A stretch of 64,000 nucleotides of DNA from Firmicutes bacterium UBA6113 (GCA_002422545.1 DIWF01000025.1:1-64000), one strand, 5' to 3'. Positions 43,297 through 52,629 are shown, numbered from the stretch's first letter. Notes: generated by a model from the sequence alone, not told the origin. Made by a program: numbers and translations.

Positions 43297-43986
43297 ATGG
43301 ACAATACTAACTACACCATAAAATCAATGCCCAGAGACGAAAGACCTCAGGAGAAATTGCTGAAATATGGAGCTAATAATTTGTCCGACTCAGAACTTAT
43401 TGCAGTTATCATTAGGACAGGAAACAAAGACGAAAATGCGGTTATGCTCGCCCAAAGAATTTTAAAGGATGACGGAAAAGGTCTACGAAACATTGCCGAG
43501 GCTACTCAAGAAATTTTACAGGCCTACAAGGGCATAAACGACGTAAAGGCTGCGCAGCTACTTGCTTTGGCTGAATTAAGCAAAAGAATCAGCACTTTAA
43601 AAATTGACAAAATAAAAATATCTTCCCCCGGAGATGCAGCTGTTGTGATGATGGAGGAAATGAGGTATTACAAAAAAGAATACTTTAAAATCATTTTGCT
43701 TGACACTAAAAACAACATAAAAAAGGTGTCGCAGATTTCAGTTGGAAGTCTTAACAGCTCCATAGTACACCCAAGAGAAGTGTTTTATGAAGCTGTCTCA
43801 AGCTCATGCTCTTCAATAATTCTTGTGCACAATCATCCAAGCGGCGAAACAGAACCAAGCCATGAGGACATTGTGCTTACAAACAGACTTGATGAATGCG
43901 GAAAAATATTGGGAATAAAGGTCTTGGACCATATTATCATAGGGGATGGAGTTTTTTACAGCTTCAAAGAAGAAGGTTTAATATAA
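43297..43986 (+). CDS. radC: RadC-family JAB/MPN domain protein
   Basis: The 229-residue protein starts at 43297 behind TTGGAGG. The N-terminal helix-hairpin-helix part (about 1-100) is followed by the MPN domain with LVHNHPSGETEPSHED (HxHx7Sx2D zinc motif near 175-190). It was named for DNA repair, but the function is unsettled. It sits directly before mreB. Confidence 0.93.
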   Translation: MDNTNYTIKSMPRDERPQEKLLKYGANNLSDSELIAVIIRTGNKDENAVMLAQRILKDDGKGLRNIAEATQEILQAYKGINDVKAAQLLALAELSKRISTLKIDKIKISSPGDAAVVMMEEMRYYKKEYFKIILLDTKNNIKKVSQISVGSLNSSIVHPREVFYEAVSSSCSSIILVHNHPSGETEPSHEDIVLTNRLDECGKILGIKVLDHIIIGDGVFYSFKEEGLI

Positions 43987-44006
43987 AATAGCGAAAGGAA
44001 ACAAAC

Positions 44007-45068
44007 ATGGGATTTTTCGATTTTTTCACTCAAAAAATAGGCATAGATTTAGGAACTTCAAACACTTTGGTTTATGTGAGCAACAAGGGAATAACAGTAA
44101 ATGAGCCGTCAGTGGTAGCCATCAACACAGGCTCCGATGAGGTGTGCGCTGTAGGGGAAAATGCAAAAGCAATGCTTGACAGAACTCCAAAGACAATCAA
44201 TGCTGTAAGGCCTCTTCAAAACGGCGTTATAGCTGATTTTGAAATCACAAGTGCCATGATTAAATATTTCATAAACAAGGCTTTAAACAAAAGGAGATTC
44301 ATAAAAGCAAACATTGTTATTTGCTTACCGGTGGGAGTTACTTCAATTGAAAGAAAAGCCGTAGAAGATGTAGCCTACGATTCAGGGGCAAGGAAAGTTA
44401 AGCTTGTGGAAGAGCCCATGGCTGCTGCCATAGGAGCCGGACTTCCTGTTGACCAGGCTGTTGGAAACATGATAATAGACATAGGCGGCGGGACAACAGA
44501 AATTGCCATAATTTCTCTGGGAGGAATAGTTGAAAGCGACTCATTAAGAATTGCCGGAGACGACATGGATGTGAACATAAAGGAATACATCAAGTTGAAG
44601 TACAAAATGGATATAGGCCTGGTTACATCAGAAAAAATAAAGATGGTTCTTGGAAACGCAAGCAAGGATTATTATGACAAAGGGCACAGATCAAGAAACA
44701 AAGCTAAAGACAATGATGAAAATACTGATGAAAATGCAGATGTCTATTCACAGAGTATGGAGATAAGAGGAAGAGACATTGTTTCAGGACTTCCGCTTCA
44801 CATAACTATAACAAGTGATGAAGTGAGAGAAGCAATAATTGAAACTGTAAACAGCATTGTTAACGCCATCAAAAGAGTATTGGAGAGAACACCTCCTGAA
44901 CTTTCATCAGACATTTATTCAAACGGCATATATTTGACCGGCGGGGGAGCACTTCTTAAAGGACTTGACATTTACATAGAAAAAGAAACAGGACTAAAGG
45001 TTTATATAGCAGAAAACCCTCTTCAGTCCGTTGCTCTTGGAGCAGGCAAAATTTGTGAGGAAATGTAG
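44007..45068 (+). CDS. mreB: Rod shape-determining protein MreB
   Basis: The 353-residue actin homologue has GIDLGTSNTLVYV (phosphate 1), the VCLPVGVTSIERKAVEDVA region, VEEPMAAAIGAGL, IDIGGGTTEIAII (phosphate 2) and YLTGGGALLKGLD (adenosine motif). It directs peptidoglycan synthesis under the membrane. Unusually, the loop before EIRGRDIVSGLP (about residues 222-250) carries an insert of some 20-25 Asn/Asp/Lys-rich residues. Confidence 0.96.
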   Translation: MGFFDFFTQKIGIDLGTSNTLVYVSNKGITVNEPSVVAINTGSDEVCAVGENAKAMLDRTPKTINAVRPLQNGVIADFEITSAMIKYFINKALNKRRFIKANIVICLPVGVTSIERKAVEDVAYDSGARKVKLVEEPMAAAIGAGLPVDQAVGNMIIDIGGGTTEIAIISLGGIVESDSLRIAGDDMDVNIKEYIKLKYKMDIGLVTSEKIKMVLGNASKDYYDKGHRSRNKAKDNDENTDENADVYSQSMEIRGRDIVSGLPLHITITSDEVREAIIETVNSIVNAIKRVLERTPPELSSDIYSNGIYLTGGGALLKGLDIYIEKETGLKVYIAENPLQSVALGAGKICEEM

Positions 45069-45077
45069 CGGTGAGAA

Positions 45078-45917
45078 ATGAATTTTATTAGGAAATATAT
45101 CAGAAGGATATTGTTTTTGCTTACAATATTTGTATTGATTATTATGATTGGTCTGTCTTCCATAGGAAGGGTTGATGACGTGAATTTAGGATTTCTTGGA
45201 AGCGTTGTGTCCGGATTTCAAAAACTCACGTTCAACACAGGACAGACATTGACCAGTTCTTTTTATTCTGTTCAAGAAATTGTAAGAATGCGTGAAGAAA
45301 ACATAATGCTCACGGACAATGTCCATGAACTCAAGGAACAGGTCAGGCTGCTTGAAAACATAGTTAATAAGTCTGATGCTCTGGAAACAGAATATGAAAT
45401 GAAAAAAAACCTTTCTTATGACTATACTGTTGGACAAGTAATCGCTCTGGATGATTCAAACTGGTTCAGCAGATTTACCATTGACAAGGGTACTGATGAT
45501 GGATTGAAGGTCAATGACATTGTCATAAGCGCTGTTGAAACAGAAAAGGGTGTGGTGCAGATAGGTCTTGTGGGAATAGTTACAGAAACATCTTCCAACT
45601 GGTCAAAAGTAATTACAGTACTTGACGAAAGCTGTAAAATAAGCTTCAGAGACATTGACAGCGATGAAAGTGGAATTGTTCAAGGCAGCATTGACGGGAC
45701 CGTAACGGGATACTTTTTCAACAGCAAAGCTGTAGCAAACAAGGATGATTTTCTTGTAACTTCAGGAATAGGGGAAGTGTATGTTCCTGACATATATATT
45801 GGAAATGTTACAGAGGTTGTTCCAACAACAGATGCATCTACTCAGAGGATTGTAGTGGAACCTGCTGTGGAATTTACAAAACTCAGCAGAGTATATGTTC
45901 TCAAAGTAAACAGATAA
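45078..45917 (+). CDS. mreC: Rod shape-determining protein MreC
   Basis: The 279-residue protein has an N-terminal transmembrane helix (about 11-30), a coiled coil (about 70-105, REENIMLTDNVHELKEQVRL) and the outer beta domain (VIALDDSNWFSRFTIDKGTD, VGLVGIVTETSSNWSKVITV). It links MreB with the wall synthases. It follows mreB by nine bases. Confidence 0.94.
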   Translation: MNFIRKYIRRILFLLTIFVLIIMIGLSSIGRVDDVNLGFLGSVVSGFQKLTFNTGQTLTSSFYSVQEIVRMREENIMLTDNVHELKEQVRLLENIVNKSDALETEYEMKKNLSYDYTVGQVIALDDSNWFSRFTIDKGTDDGLKVNDIVISAVETEKGVVQIGLVGIVTETSSNWSKVITVLDESCKISFRDIDSDESGIVQGSIDGTVTGYFFNSKAVANKDDFLVTSGIGEVYVPDIYIGNVTEVVPTTDASTQRIVVEPAVEFTKLSRVYVLKVNR

Positions 45918-45954
45918 TGCAAAATGCAAGATGACAAGATGAAAGGTAGTAGAA

Positions 45955-46446
45955 ATGAAAAAATTCGGCATAATGGCTGCTATGGTTGCTGTGAGTTTTA
46001 TTTTCCAAACATCCCTTTTCGGCTTTTTTAATATTTTTGGTACGATTCCAAATGTTTCATTGATATTGGTTGTAATATTTGCAATGATGACAGATGGTAT
46101 CACGGGAGGAATATTAGGCATCATAACAGGAGTTTTATACGATGCAATGCTTTATGATGTTTTTGGAGTATACACATTGGTGTATTTTTTAATAGGAGCC
46201 GTCATAGGAAGCTACAGCGATAACATGATGAGAGAAAATTATACTGCATACTGTGCTGTAACTACTGTCTCAACCATTGCAATGCACTTGTTGCTGTACT
46301 TTGTTTTGTATTTTTTAAAATACAGCGTGGGAAATGCAGCATTTATTTTTAAAAGCATCTTTGTTGAAGCTGCGCTTAACACGGTGCTTGTTATTTTTGT
46401 ATTGAAATTGATAGTCTTCATATTCAACAAACTGAATATGAAGTAA
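45955..46446 (+). CDS. mreD: Rod shape-determining protein MreD
   Basis: The 163-residue integral membrane protein has about five helices with GLFNIFGTIPNVSLILVVIF-like and GIITGVLYDAMLYDVFGVYT patterns of the MreD family. It follows mreC and precedes the PBP2 gene, the classic order. Confidence 0.9.
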   Translation: MKKFGIMAAMVAVSFIFQTSLFGFFNIFGTIPNVSLILVVIFAMMTDGITGGILGIITGVLYDAMLYDVFGVYTLVYFLIGAVIGSYSDNMMRENYTAYCAVTTVSTIAMHLLLYFVLYFLKYSVGNAAFIFKSIFVEAALNTVLVIFVLKLIVFIFNKLNMK

Positions 46447-46466
46447 GGAAAGTGTAGAGGTGCAAA

Positions 46467-49400
46467 TTGAATTTACAGAAGTTTTTTACAAACAGATTCA
46501 ATATTTTATACATGGTGATTGTCTTGATGCTTTGTCTCCTTGGATTCAGAATGGCCGTGTTGACCATTGTTGAAGGCGAGGAATACAGAGAGACTGCTGA
46601 TATAAAAAAAATCAAGGACATACCGGTTAAGGCGCCCAGAGGCAAGATATACGACAGAAACGGAAATGTGCTGGCTGACAATGTATCAAGCTTTACGGTG
46701 CAGATGTACACTGATGAGATAGATGGCAAAAACTTCATTGAAGTTGCACAAATATTGTCTTCAATTCTGGACCAAAACGGCGAAAAGCCAATAGATGAAT
46801 TCCCTATTGAGCTGGACACTTTCGAGTATGTAGACGAAAACCTTGAAAAAATGCAAGTTGTTTCATCTAATCCTGAAAGTCAGGATTTTGAAGATGAAAA
46901 TTTTCAAGCTGTTACTTATACTACGGCTGAAGAAAAGGCAATCAAATCAGTTGCAGAAAATCTGAAGGACTGGCTTAATTTCAGCATAAAGATTTATGGT
47001 GAAGATTTCAGTCCAAAGCCGGCTGTATTAAACGCTGTTTTAAAAGACATCAATGCTCCTATTAAACTTGTTGACGGTAATTTTGTTTTTGATGAAACAA
47101 TTTTAAATCCTGTATCGGATGCTTTAGAAAATCAGGAACATAAACCTCAAGCACAGGAACCCGTGCAGCAAGGAACACCGGAACAAAATCAAGAAACGCA
47201 AACAACAGATCCTTTAAAGGTTTGGAAGACAGAGCAAGGCATGAATGAAAATCTTACGGCTGATGAAGTTGTAAAAGAACTGCTTCTTAAAAACAGCAAG
47301 TATTTAAACACATTGTTCTCTAATTCCAAAATCAGGCGTATGTCCTATGAATTTCTCAAGGAGAGAAACCTTGCAGCAAACATCACGCTTGTGGATTATT
47401 CCTTTGTCCAGGATGAGGAATACAAAAATATAAAAAGAAACCTTAATTTAAACCATGAAGAAATAACCATGGACACAACTGCAAAAGACGACTTTGTGCT
47501 AATGACCATGAAGTATTCCATAGACAACCTTCTTCAGGCTGTGTATCAGTCAGGAAACGAAAAAATGATTCCTGGGGCCATTCTTATTGAAAGGCTTAAG
47601 GAAATATATCCCGATTTACCTGTTCAGGCAGTGGAAAACGGCGAGTTTGTTTCATTTGAGTTCACTGACGAAGAAATAAAGAACAAATATCTGAATCAGC
47701 AGCATCTTGATACATCAACAACAGCTTATGATTTCATCAAGGAAACTGCATTTAAAAACTATGATGTTCTTTACAATTTAATAACTGATGAAGCTGTGAA
47801 ATATTATGCTCAGGTGGAACTGTTGAAATATGAAAACCCGTACATTTCCATAGCTGAGTGGGAATACACACCTTTCAGGGACAAAAGAAACTGGATCAAT
47901 AAAAATGTTAAGATTGAAGACGACACAGATGATGTTAAAAACTATTCTGCTGAGGAAGTTTACGCAATGCTTCGTGAATCTCTTGAAATAAGCAGTGATA
48001 TAAATGATTACGAAATGCGAAACATTCTGGTCTTAAGGGAGCGCTACAACAAAACAAGCTACCTTTCTTATCATCCTGTTGATATATGCTACAGCATTTC
48101 CGAGAAGACTGTGGCCATGATTTCCGAAAGATCTCATGAGCTTAACGGTATCAATGTTGAAATAGAACCTTTAAGATATTATCCTGGATATGATACAGCA
48201 GCCCATGTGCTTGGATACCTCGGTAAAATCGCACAGGATTATGAAGTGCAGGACTATGTAGTTGACAAAGGCTACAGCACTGACGACATAATAGGAAAAA
48301 CCGGTCTTGAAGAAAAGTTTGAAGATTATTTAAGAGGAGAAAAGGGAAAGAAGACAGTTGAAGTAAACAATGTGGGAAAGACTATAAGATCAGTGTCCAG
48401 CCAGGCTCCTGTTCCGGGTGATGATTTGTACCTGACAATAGACTCAAGATTACAAAAAAATGCAGAGGAATCCCTCAAGAAAGGACTTGAACAAATTCAG
48501 GCAGGAGGGGTTTTTGAAAGCGAATGGGGAAATTTTAAATTTACAGACCAGTATAAAAATGCCCAGTCAGGCGCATTGGTAGTTCTTGATGTTAAGACTG
48601 GAGAGGTTTTGGCTCTGGCCAATTACCCGTCCTATGACCTTAACATGTTTTCTACTGGAATTTCCAGTGAAGACTGGAACAGCCTAATGAATGATTCAAA
48701 GAATCCACTGGCCCCAAGACCGCTTTACAACATTGCCATGCTCACTGCAATTCAGCCCGGTTCCACATTTAAAATGGTAACTTCTCTTGCTGCACTGGAA
48801 AAAGGTGTGGATCCCAACACCACAGTGTACTGTGCAGGAACCATGGAAGTGGGAGACAGACATTTTAGCTGCTGGATATACAACATGTTTGGAGGAGCGC
48901 ACGGTTCCCAGACAATGTATGAAGCAATAATGAATTCATGCAACTTTTACTTTTACACAACAGTCCTGGGAGAAAATCTGGCAACAGGCCAGGCCCACAC
49001 TGTGAAGGTAGATGCTGAAGATATTATAGAAATGGCTGATAAGCTTGGCCTTGACGATAAAACAGGAATTGAAATTGACATTCCTCAGGAAGCTTCAGGA
49101 GGAGCTCCAAGCATTGAAGGCAAAAAACTTAACATCAGAGTATATTTAAGAATTTTCCTCGAAGCAAACATTGAAAAATATCTGGAAGACGGATATTCAA
49201 TTGATGCCGGCATGAAAAATGAAATAGTTGAAGAAATAGTAAGTTGGATTGACAGAGATGAACCCATGACAAGGGGCGAAGTTTACGACGGTTTGGTTGC
49301 ATTGAAACTTAATCCTGAGAAGACAAATGACTATAATGTTCCGCTGGTTGACATACTCAAGTATTCATATATCAATCAGGCTGTATGGAACGTTGGAGAC

Positions 49401-49898
49401 AACTTAAACATAAGCATAGGCCAGGGAAACAACTCTTATACAACATTGCAGATGGCTAATTATGTGGCTACAATTGCAAACGGAGGCTATAGAAGAAATG
49501 TAAGCCTCATCAAGGAAATAAAATCTTACGACGGCAGCAATTCTGATTATGTTCCTTTAAGAGAATCTGAAAGAATAGAGCTTTCCGACTACAGCCACCT
49601 GGATGTGGTAAAGGAAGGAATGAGAATGGTTTCTGAAAATGACAGTGCAAAGCCTTATGCTAAATTCCCTGTACAGGTAGGAAGCAAGACAGGAACAGCT
49701 CAAAAGGAAGGAACAAATCCCGATACCGGTGAGCCATATGCTGATTTTGCATGGTACGTTGCTTTTGCGCCATATGACGACCCGCAAATAGCAGTTGCCT
49801 GCGTGTTGTTTGAAGGAGGCTCAGGCCGTTATCCTACTCCTATTGTACGAGAAGTGATAGGTGAATATCTTAAAATAACAAATCAAGCAAATCAATAA
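46467..49898 (+). CDS. mrdA: Penicillin-binding protein 2 (class B transpeptidase), unusually long
   Basis: This 1143-residue protein starts with TTG behind GAGGTG. An N-terminal helix (about 14-31) is followed by the dimerisation motif APRGKIYDRNGNVLADN and PGYDTAAHVLGYLG, and by the transpeptidase with SxxK in QPGSTFKMV (Ser near 766), SCN in IMNSCNFYF and KTG in GSKTGTAQKEG (near 1074). Ordinary PBP2 is 600-700 residues; the extra length is a large stretch between residues about 100 and 550, with Gln/Glu/Pro-rich parts, plus an insert of about 90 residues near 890-980. It crosslinks wall for elongation in partnership with MreBCD. Confidence 0.93.
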   Translation: MNLQKFFTNRFNILYMVIVLMLCLLGFRMAVLTIVEGEEYRETADIKKIKDIPVKAPRGKIYDRNGNVLADNVSSFTVQMYTDEIDGKNFIEVAQILSSILDQNGEKPIDEFPIELDTFEYVDENLEKMQVVSSNPESQDFEDENFQAVTYTTAEEKAIKSVAENLKDWLNFSIKIYGEDFSPKPAVLNAVLKDINAPIKLVDGNFVFDETILNPVSDALENQEHKPQAQEPVQQGTPEQNQETQTTDPLKVWKTEQGMNENLTADEVVKELLLKNSKYLNTLFSNSKIRRMSYEFLKERNLAANITLVDYSFVQDEEYKNIKRNLNLNHEEITMDTTAKDDFVLMTMKYSIDNLLQAVYQSGNEKMIPGAILIERLKEIYPDLPVQAVENGEFVSFEFTDEEIKNKYLNQQHLDTSTTAYDFIKETAFKNYDVLYNLITDEAVKYYAQVELLKYENPYISIAEWEYTPFRDKRNWINKNVKIEDDTDDVKNYSAEEVYAMLRESLEISSDINDYEMRNILVLRERYNKTSYLSYHPVDICYSISEKTVAMISERSHELNGINVEIEPLRYYPGYDTAAHVLGYLGKIAQDYEVQDYVVDKGYSTDDIIGKTGLEEKFEDYLRGEKGKKTVEVNNVGKTIRSVSSQAPVPGDDLYLTIDSRLQKNAEESLKKGLEQIQAGGVFESEWGNFKFTDQYKNAQSGALVVLDVKTGEVLALANYPSYDLNMFSTGISSEDWNSLMNDSKNPLAPRPLYNIAMLTAIQPGSTFKMVTSLAALEKGVDPNTTVYCAGTMEVGDRHFSCWIYNMFGGAHGSQTMYEAIMNSCNFYFYTTVLGENLATGQAHTVKVDAEDIIEMADKLGLDDKTGIEIDIPQEASGGAPSIEGKKLNIRVYLRIFLEANIEKYLEDGYSIDAGMKNEIVEEIVSWIDRDEPMTRGEVYDGLVALKLNPEKTNDYNVPLVDILKYSYINQAVWNVGDNLNISIGQGNNSYTTLQMANYVATIANGGYRRNVSLIKEIKSYDGSNSDYVPLRESERIELSDYSHLDVVKEGMRMVSENDSAKPYAKFPVQVGSKTGTAQKEGTNPDTGEPYADFAWYVAFAPYDDPQIAVACVLFEGGSGRYPTPIVREVIGEYLKITNQANQ

Positions 49899-49908
49899 AT
49901 CAAATTAA

Positions 49909-49990
49909 GAATTAAGAGTTAAGAATTAAATGTTAGGATTTGCCATGGGGCAAATCCTAACATCAATTCTTCATTTTTCATTCTTCATTA
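49909..49990. repeat. Palindromic intergenic element
   Basis: A perfect 14-bp stem, TGTTAGGATTTGCC-ATGG-GGCAAATCCTAACA (49931-49962), extended outwards by imperfect pairing of AATTAAGAATTAAGAGTTAA against TTCTTCATTTTTCATTCTTC. It lies between the PBP2 gene and the MinD-like gene. It may terminate transcription or be a MITE-type repeat; copy number is unknown. Confidence 0.6.
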
Positions 49991-50009
49991 TTTTAGAAGG
50001 GGTGACAGA

Positions 50010-50708
50010 ATGGGCAGAGTTGTTTTAGTCGGTTCACAGAAAAGCGAAATTGGAAGCACTGTATTGAGCATCAAAATGGGAATTGAACTGTCCCAAGGCG
50101 GAAAAAAGGTTCTTCTTGCAGATTTGTCAGGCGGGAAGAAGAAAATGTCGGAATATCTCAAGGTAAATGAAGATATTATCTACGACATAAAGGATGTTCT
50201 TGACGACACATGTTCTCTTGAACAGTCTGTCATAGAAGTTGTTGAGAATTTAAATCTTGCACCGTACCCAAGAATTCATGGGAAATTAGATGACATTAAA
50301 AAGGAAAAATTTTCAAAGCTTATTAATGAAGCTAAAACATCTTACGATTATGTAATTGCCGATATAGGAAAATTTTCTTTAAGCTTCATTGATTTTAACC
50401 TGGCGGACATGGCAGTGGACTTAAACAACAACGATTTTTCTTGCGTTAGAGAAATTAATAATGACAAGAGCATTGCAGAAATGTCAGGACTTAAAAATTT
50501 TACAGCTGTAATCAACAAGTTCAACAAAAAAAATGCGGTACACGGAACAATGATGAAATTAAAAGACATACAAAGAATGGCAATGATAAAGCCTGTTGTA
50601 ATAGAAGAAAACATAAAATTCGTTGGTATGGACAGCTACTTCCTCTTTGGTACCGAAGATAATTCATTTCAAAGAGCTGCAAAAAACATATTGTCAAAAA
50701 TAAATTAA
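50010..50708 (+). CDS. MinD/ParA-like protein with a degenerate P-loop
   Basis: The 232-residue protein, behind AAGGGGTGA, lies where minC-minD are found in Bacillus (between mreBCD and spoIVFA). The N-terminus VVLVGSQKSEIGSTVLSIKM takes the place of the deviant Walker A (KGGxGKT), but the key lysine before S/T is serine (Ser16). ADLSGGKKKMSEYL and YDYVIADIG echo the Walker A' and B regions. It probably does not hydrolyse ATP normally. Its role is unknown: a diverged MinD or a sporulation factor. minC is absent. Confidence 0.75.
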   Translation: MGRVVLVGSQKSEIGSTVLSIKMGIELSQGGKKVLLADLSGGKKKMSEYLKVNEDIIYDIKDVLDDTCSLEQSVIEVVENLNLAPYPRIHGKLDDIKKEKFSKLINEAKTSYDYVIADIGKFSLSFIDFNLADMAVDLNNNDFSCVREINNDKSIAEMSGLKNFTAVINKFNKKNAVHGTMMKLKDIQRMAMIKPVVIEENIKFVGMDSYFLFGTEDNSFQRAAKNILSKIN

Positions 50709-50710
50709 CA

Positions 50711-50742
50711 AAAAAACTTTTGCCCATGCAAAAGTTTTTTAT
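50711..50742 (+). terminator. Rho-independent terminator
   Basis: AAAAAACTTTTGC-CCAT-GCAAAAGTTTTTTATTTTG, closing the MinD-like gene. Confidence 0.85.
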
Positions 50743-50795
50743 TTTGTAATAAAGCTTGTAACATTTTAATAATATGTAGTGAAGGGGTGGGTGAA

Positions 50796-51428
50796 ATGAA
50801 TAAAATAACAAGAAAAAGAATCAACATTAAAAGGAAAGAAAACATAAACAAAAAATTGGTGCTTCAGGTAATTTTCAGCATTGTCTTGGTGGCCGCGGTT
50901 ATAGTTACAAAAAACATCGATTCAGAAGCCTCCAGGAAGTTTATTGATGCAGCTGACCAAAAAATAACCCAAAGTTTGAATTTGAAGGAAGTAAAAAGCA
51001 CCGTATGGGATGCAGCTCTCAGCATAAAAAGCCGTCTGCCTTTTATCAACGGCAAAGCTTCTGATTTTGCAGCTCCTGTAAGCGGCAAAATTTACAAGGA
51101 GTACGGGATCAATAAAGGTACAGATGCTAATTATTACAATCACGGATTGGACATAATCTCCAACACTCAATCTGTCAAGTCCATATCTAATGGTACGGTT
51201 GTTCAACTGGGGAACAACGAAAAGCTGTCTGACTACGTTGTTGTCGAAAGCAAAGGTAAGACAATCATATACGGACAAATAAAGGAATCTTTCGTAGCTG
51301 AAGGAGAACAAGTTGCTGCAGGAGACGTAATTGCTGCCTTAAATGAAGAAAACATGATGCTTCACCTTGAAGTGTGGGAGGACGGAGAATCTGTCAACCC
51401 TGCTAAGCTATTTGACATAGACAATTAG
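50796..51428 (+). CDS. spoIVFA: SpoIVFA-like M23 family protein
   Basis: The ATG at 50796 (GGGTGGGTG upstream) gives 210 residues. A Lys/Arg-rich N-terminus is followed by a transmembrane helix (about 23-42) and an outer domain with a peptidase M23/LytM-like fold (about 110-210, KIYKEYGINKGTDANYYNHG, ISNGTVVQLG, GEQVAAGDVIAALN, LHLEVWEDGESVNPAKLF). The metal ligands of active M23 enzymes are only partly kept (NHGLD). SpoIVFA in Bacillus anchors and regulates the SpoIVFB protease; the next gene fits SpoIVFB. The assignment is by order and domain. Confidence 0.8.
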   Translation: MNKITRKRINIKRKENINKKLVLQVIFSIVLVAAVIVTKNIDSEASRKFIDAADQKITQSLNLKEVKSTVWDAALSIKSRLPFINGKASDFAAPVSGKIYKEYGINKGTDANYYNHGLDIISNTQSVKSISNGTVVQLGNNEKLSDYVVVESKGKTIIYGQIKESFVAEGEQVAAGDVIAALNEENMMLHLEVWEDGESVNPAKLFDIDN

Positions 51429-51440
51429 CCCTAAGGGGAA

Positions 51441-51956
51441 ATGCTGGTTATTATAGCATTGGCAGCTCATGAGGCAGCCCATTTGTTTTCCGCAGTCTTG
51501 CTGAACATAAAATTTGACAAGGTGAAAATAACGCTGTTCGGATTCACTTTTAATGCAGATTTAGAAAGTTCAAGTTTTTTAAAGAAGCTGATTTTGTTCG
51601 TGTCAGGACCAGTGTGCAATGCATGCCTCTACTTAGGATTTCGCAATTCTAACTACAGCGATTTTGCAAATATTAACTTATTTCTGGCATGCATTAACAT
51701 GATCCCAATTGTTCCCTTGGACGGAGGAAATTTATGCAAATCTTTATTTGAATTGTTTTTGGATATGAAGACGCTTTGCAGGTACATGATAATGACAAAC
51801 ACATTTTTTATTGTGTGTTTTCTTACCATAATTTACATTTACAAAAACTACATCTATTTTTTGTTGATTGTGATGGCTCTTAAAGGTATAATTGAAGAAA
51901 ACAGGAACATGCTGGAAAAAAGCATACGATTAAACTACAGAAACATGAAATACTAG
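51441..51956 (+). CDS. spoIVFB: SpoIVFB-like M50 intramembrane metalloprotease
   Basis: The 171-residue protein has HEAAH (residues 10-14, zinc and catalytic Glu) in its first hydrophobic segment and NMIPIVPLDGGNLCKSLFEL (the usual N-x-x-P-x-x-PLDGG). SpoIVFB cleaves pro-sigma-K in the sporulating mother cell, and a pro-sigK gene is in this window. It is clearly shorter than Bacillus SpoIVFB (288): the N-terminal about 35 residues and the C-terminal CBS domain are missing. An in-frame TAA nine bases before the ATG rules out a longer start. Confidence 0.8.
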   Translation: MLVIIALAAHEAAHLFSAVLLNIKFDKVKITLFGFTFNADLESSSFLKKLILFVSGPVCNACLYLGFRNSNYSDFANINLFLACINMIPIVPLDGGNLCKSLFELFLDMKTLCRYMIMTNTFFIVCFLTIIYIYKNYIYFLLIVMALKGIIEENRNMLEKSIRLNYRNMKY

Positions 51957-51969
51957 GTGCGGAGGAAAA

Positions 51970-52506
51970 ATGATTTCTAAAAACATTGAATTGAGAAAAA
52001 GTACATTTGATGACTGCATATATTTTTCTCGATGGGAAGAACAAGATTACATCAAGGAATTTCTGACTATAAATGAGGAACGTTCCTATGAGGATGTTGT
52101 CCGTGAATTCATCACAAGAGAAAAAGATCCGTCAAAAGAGCAATATACTATTGTTCATAATGTGACAGGCAATACAATTGGGAGAGTATATTTGTCTAAT
52201 ATTTCAAATTCTTCTAATTCCATGGACATTACCAGAATTTACATTGGTGAAAAAGATTTTCTTGGTATGGGCTATGGAAGGGAAGCCATGGTAATGCTTC
52301 TTGATTACTGCTTCAATTCTCTTAACATGGAGAGAGTAACACTTGACCATTACACGGGTAACAAGGCTTCTTTGCTTTACATTGATCTTGGTTTCAAATA
52401 TGAAGGAATAATGAGAAATGCAGCAAAAAAAGACAATAAGTATTATGACTTACACCTGATGTCCATATTAAAGGAAGAATATAATCAAATTATTCAAAAA
52501 ATATAA
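51970..52506 (+). CDS. GNAT-family N-acetyltransferase
   Basis: The 178-residue protein has the RimJ/RimL-like fold: IELRKSTFDDCIYFSRWE start, FLGMGYGREAMVMLLDYCFN (acetyl-CoA motif A, QxxGxG/A variant) and NKASLLYIDLGFKYEGIMRN near the C-terminus. The substrate is unknown. It follows spoIVFB with GCGGAGG upstream. Confidence 0.88.
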   Translation: MISKNIELRKSTFDDCIYFSRWEEQDYIKEFLTINEERSYEDVVREFITREKDPSKEQYTIVHNVTGNTIGRVYLSNISNSSNSMDITRIYIGEKDFLGMGYGREAMVMLLDYCFNSLNMERVTLDHYTGNKASLLYIDLGFKYEGIMRNAAKKDNKYYDLHLMSILKEEYNQIIQKI

Positions 52507-52594
52507 AAAAATATTTGAAATAATTGAAATATCGGTTATAATATAATTACATTTGTAAATGAGAATTTATAAATGCCTCTTAAATTTTTTGCCT

Positions 52595-52628
52595 CAAGCC
52601 GTGGTTATCCACGGCTTGCCCTTTTTTT
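52595..52628 (+). terminator. Rho-independent terminator
   Basis: CAAGCCGTGG-TTAT-CCACGGCTTG followed by CCCTTTTTTT. A promoter-like TTGAAA (52515)-16-TATAAT (52537-52542) upstream could give an 80-base transcript ending here, or this is simply the end of the mre-spoIVF transcript. The gap 52507-52846 otherwise holds the small minus-strand frame listed separately. Confidence 0.85.
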
Positions 52629-52629
52629 G

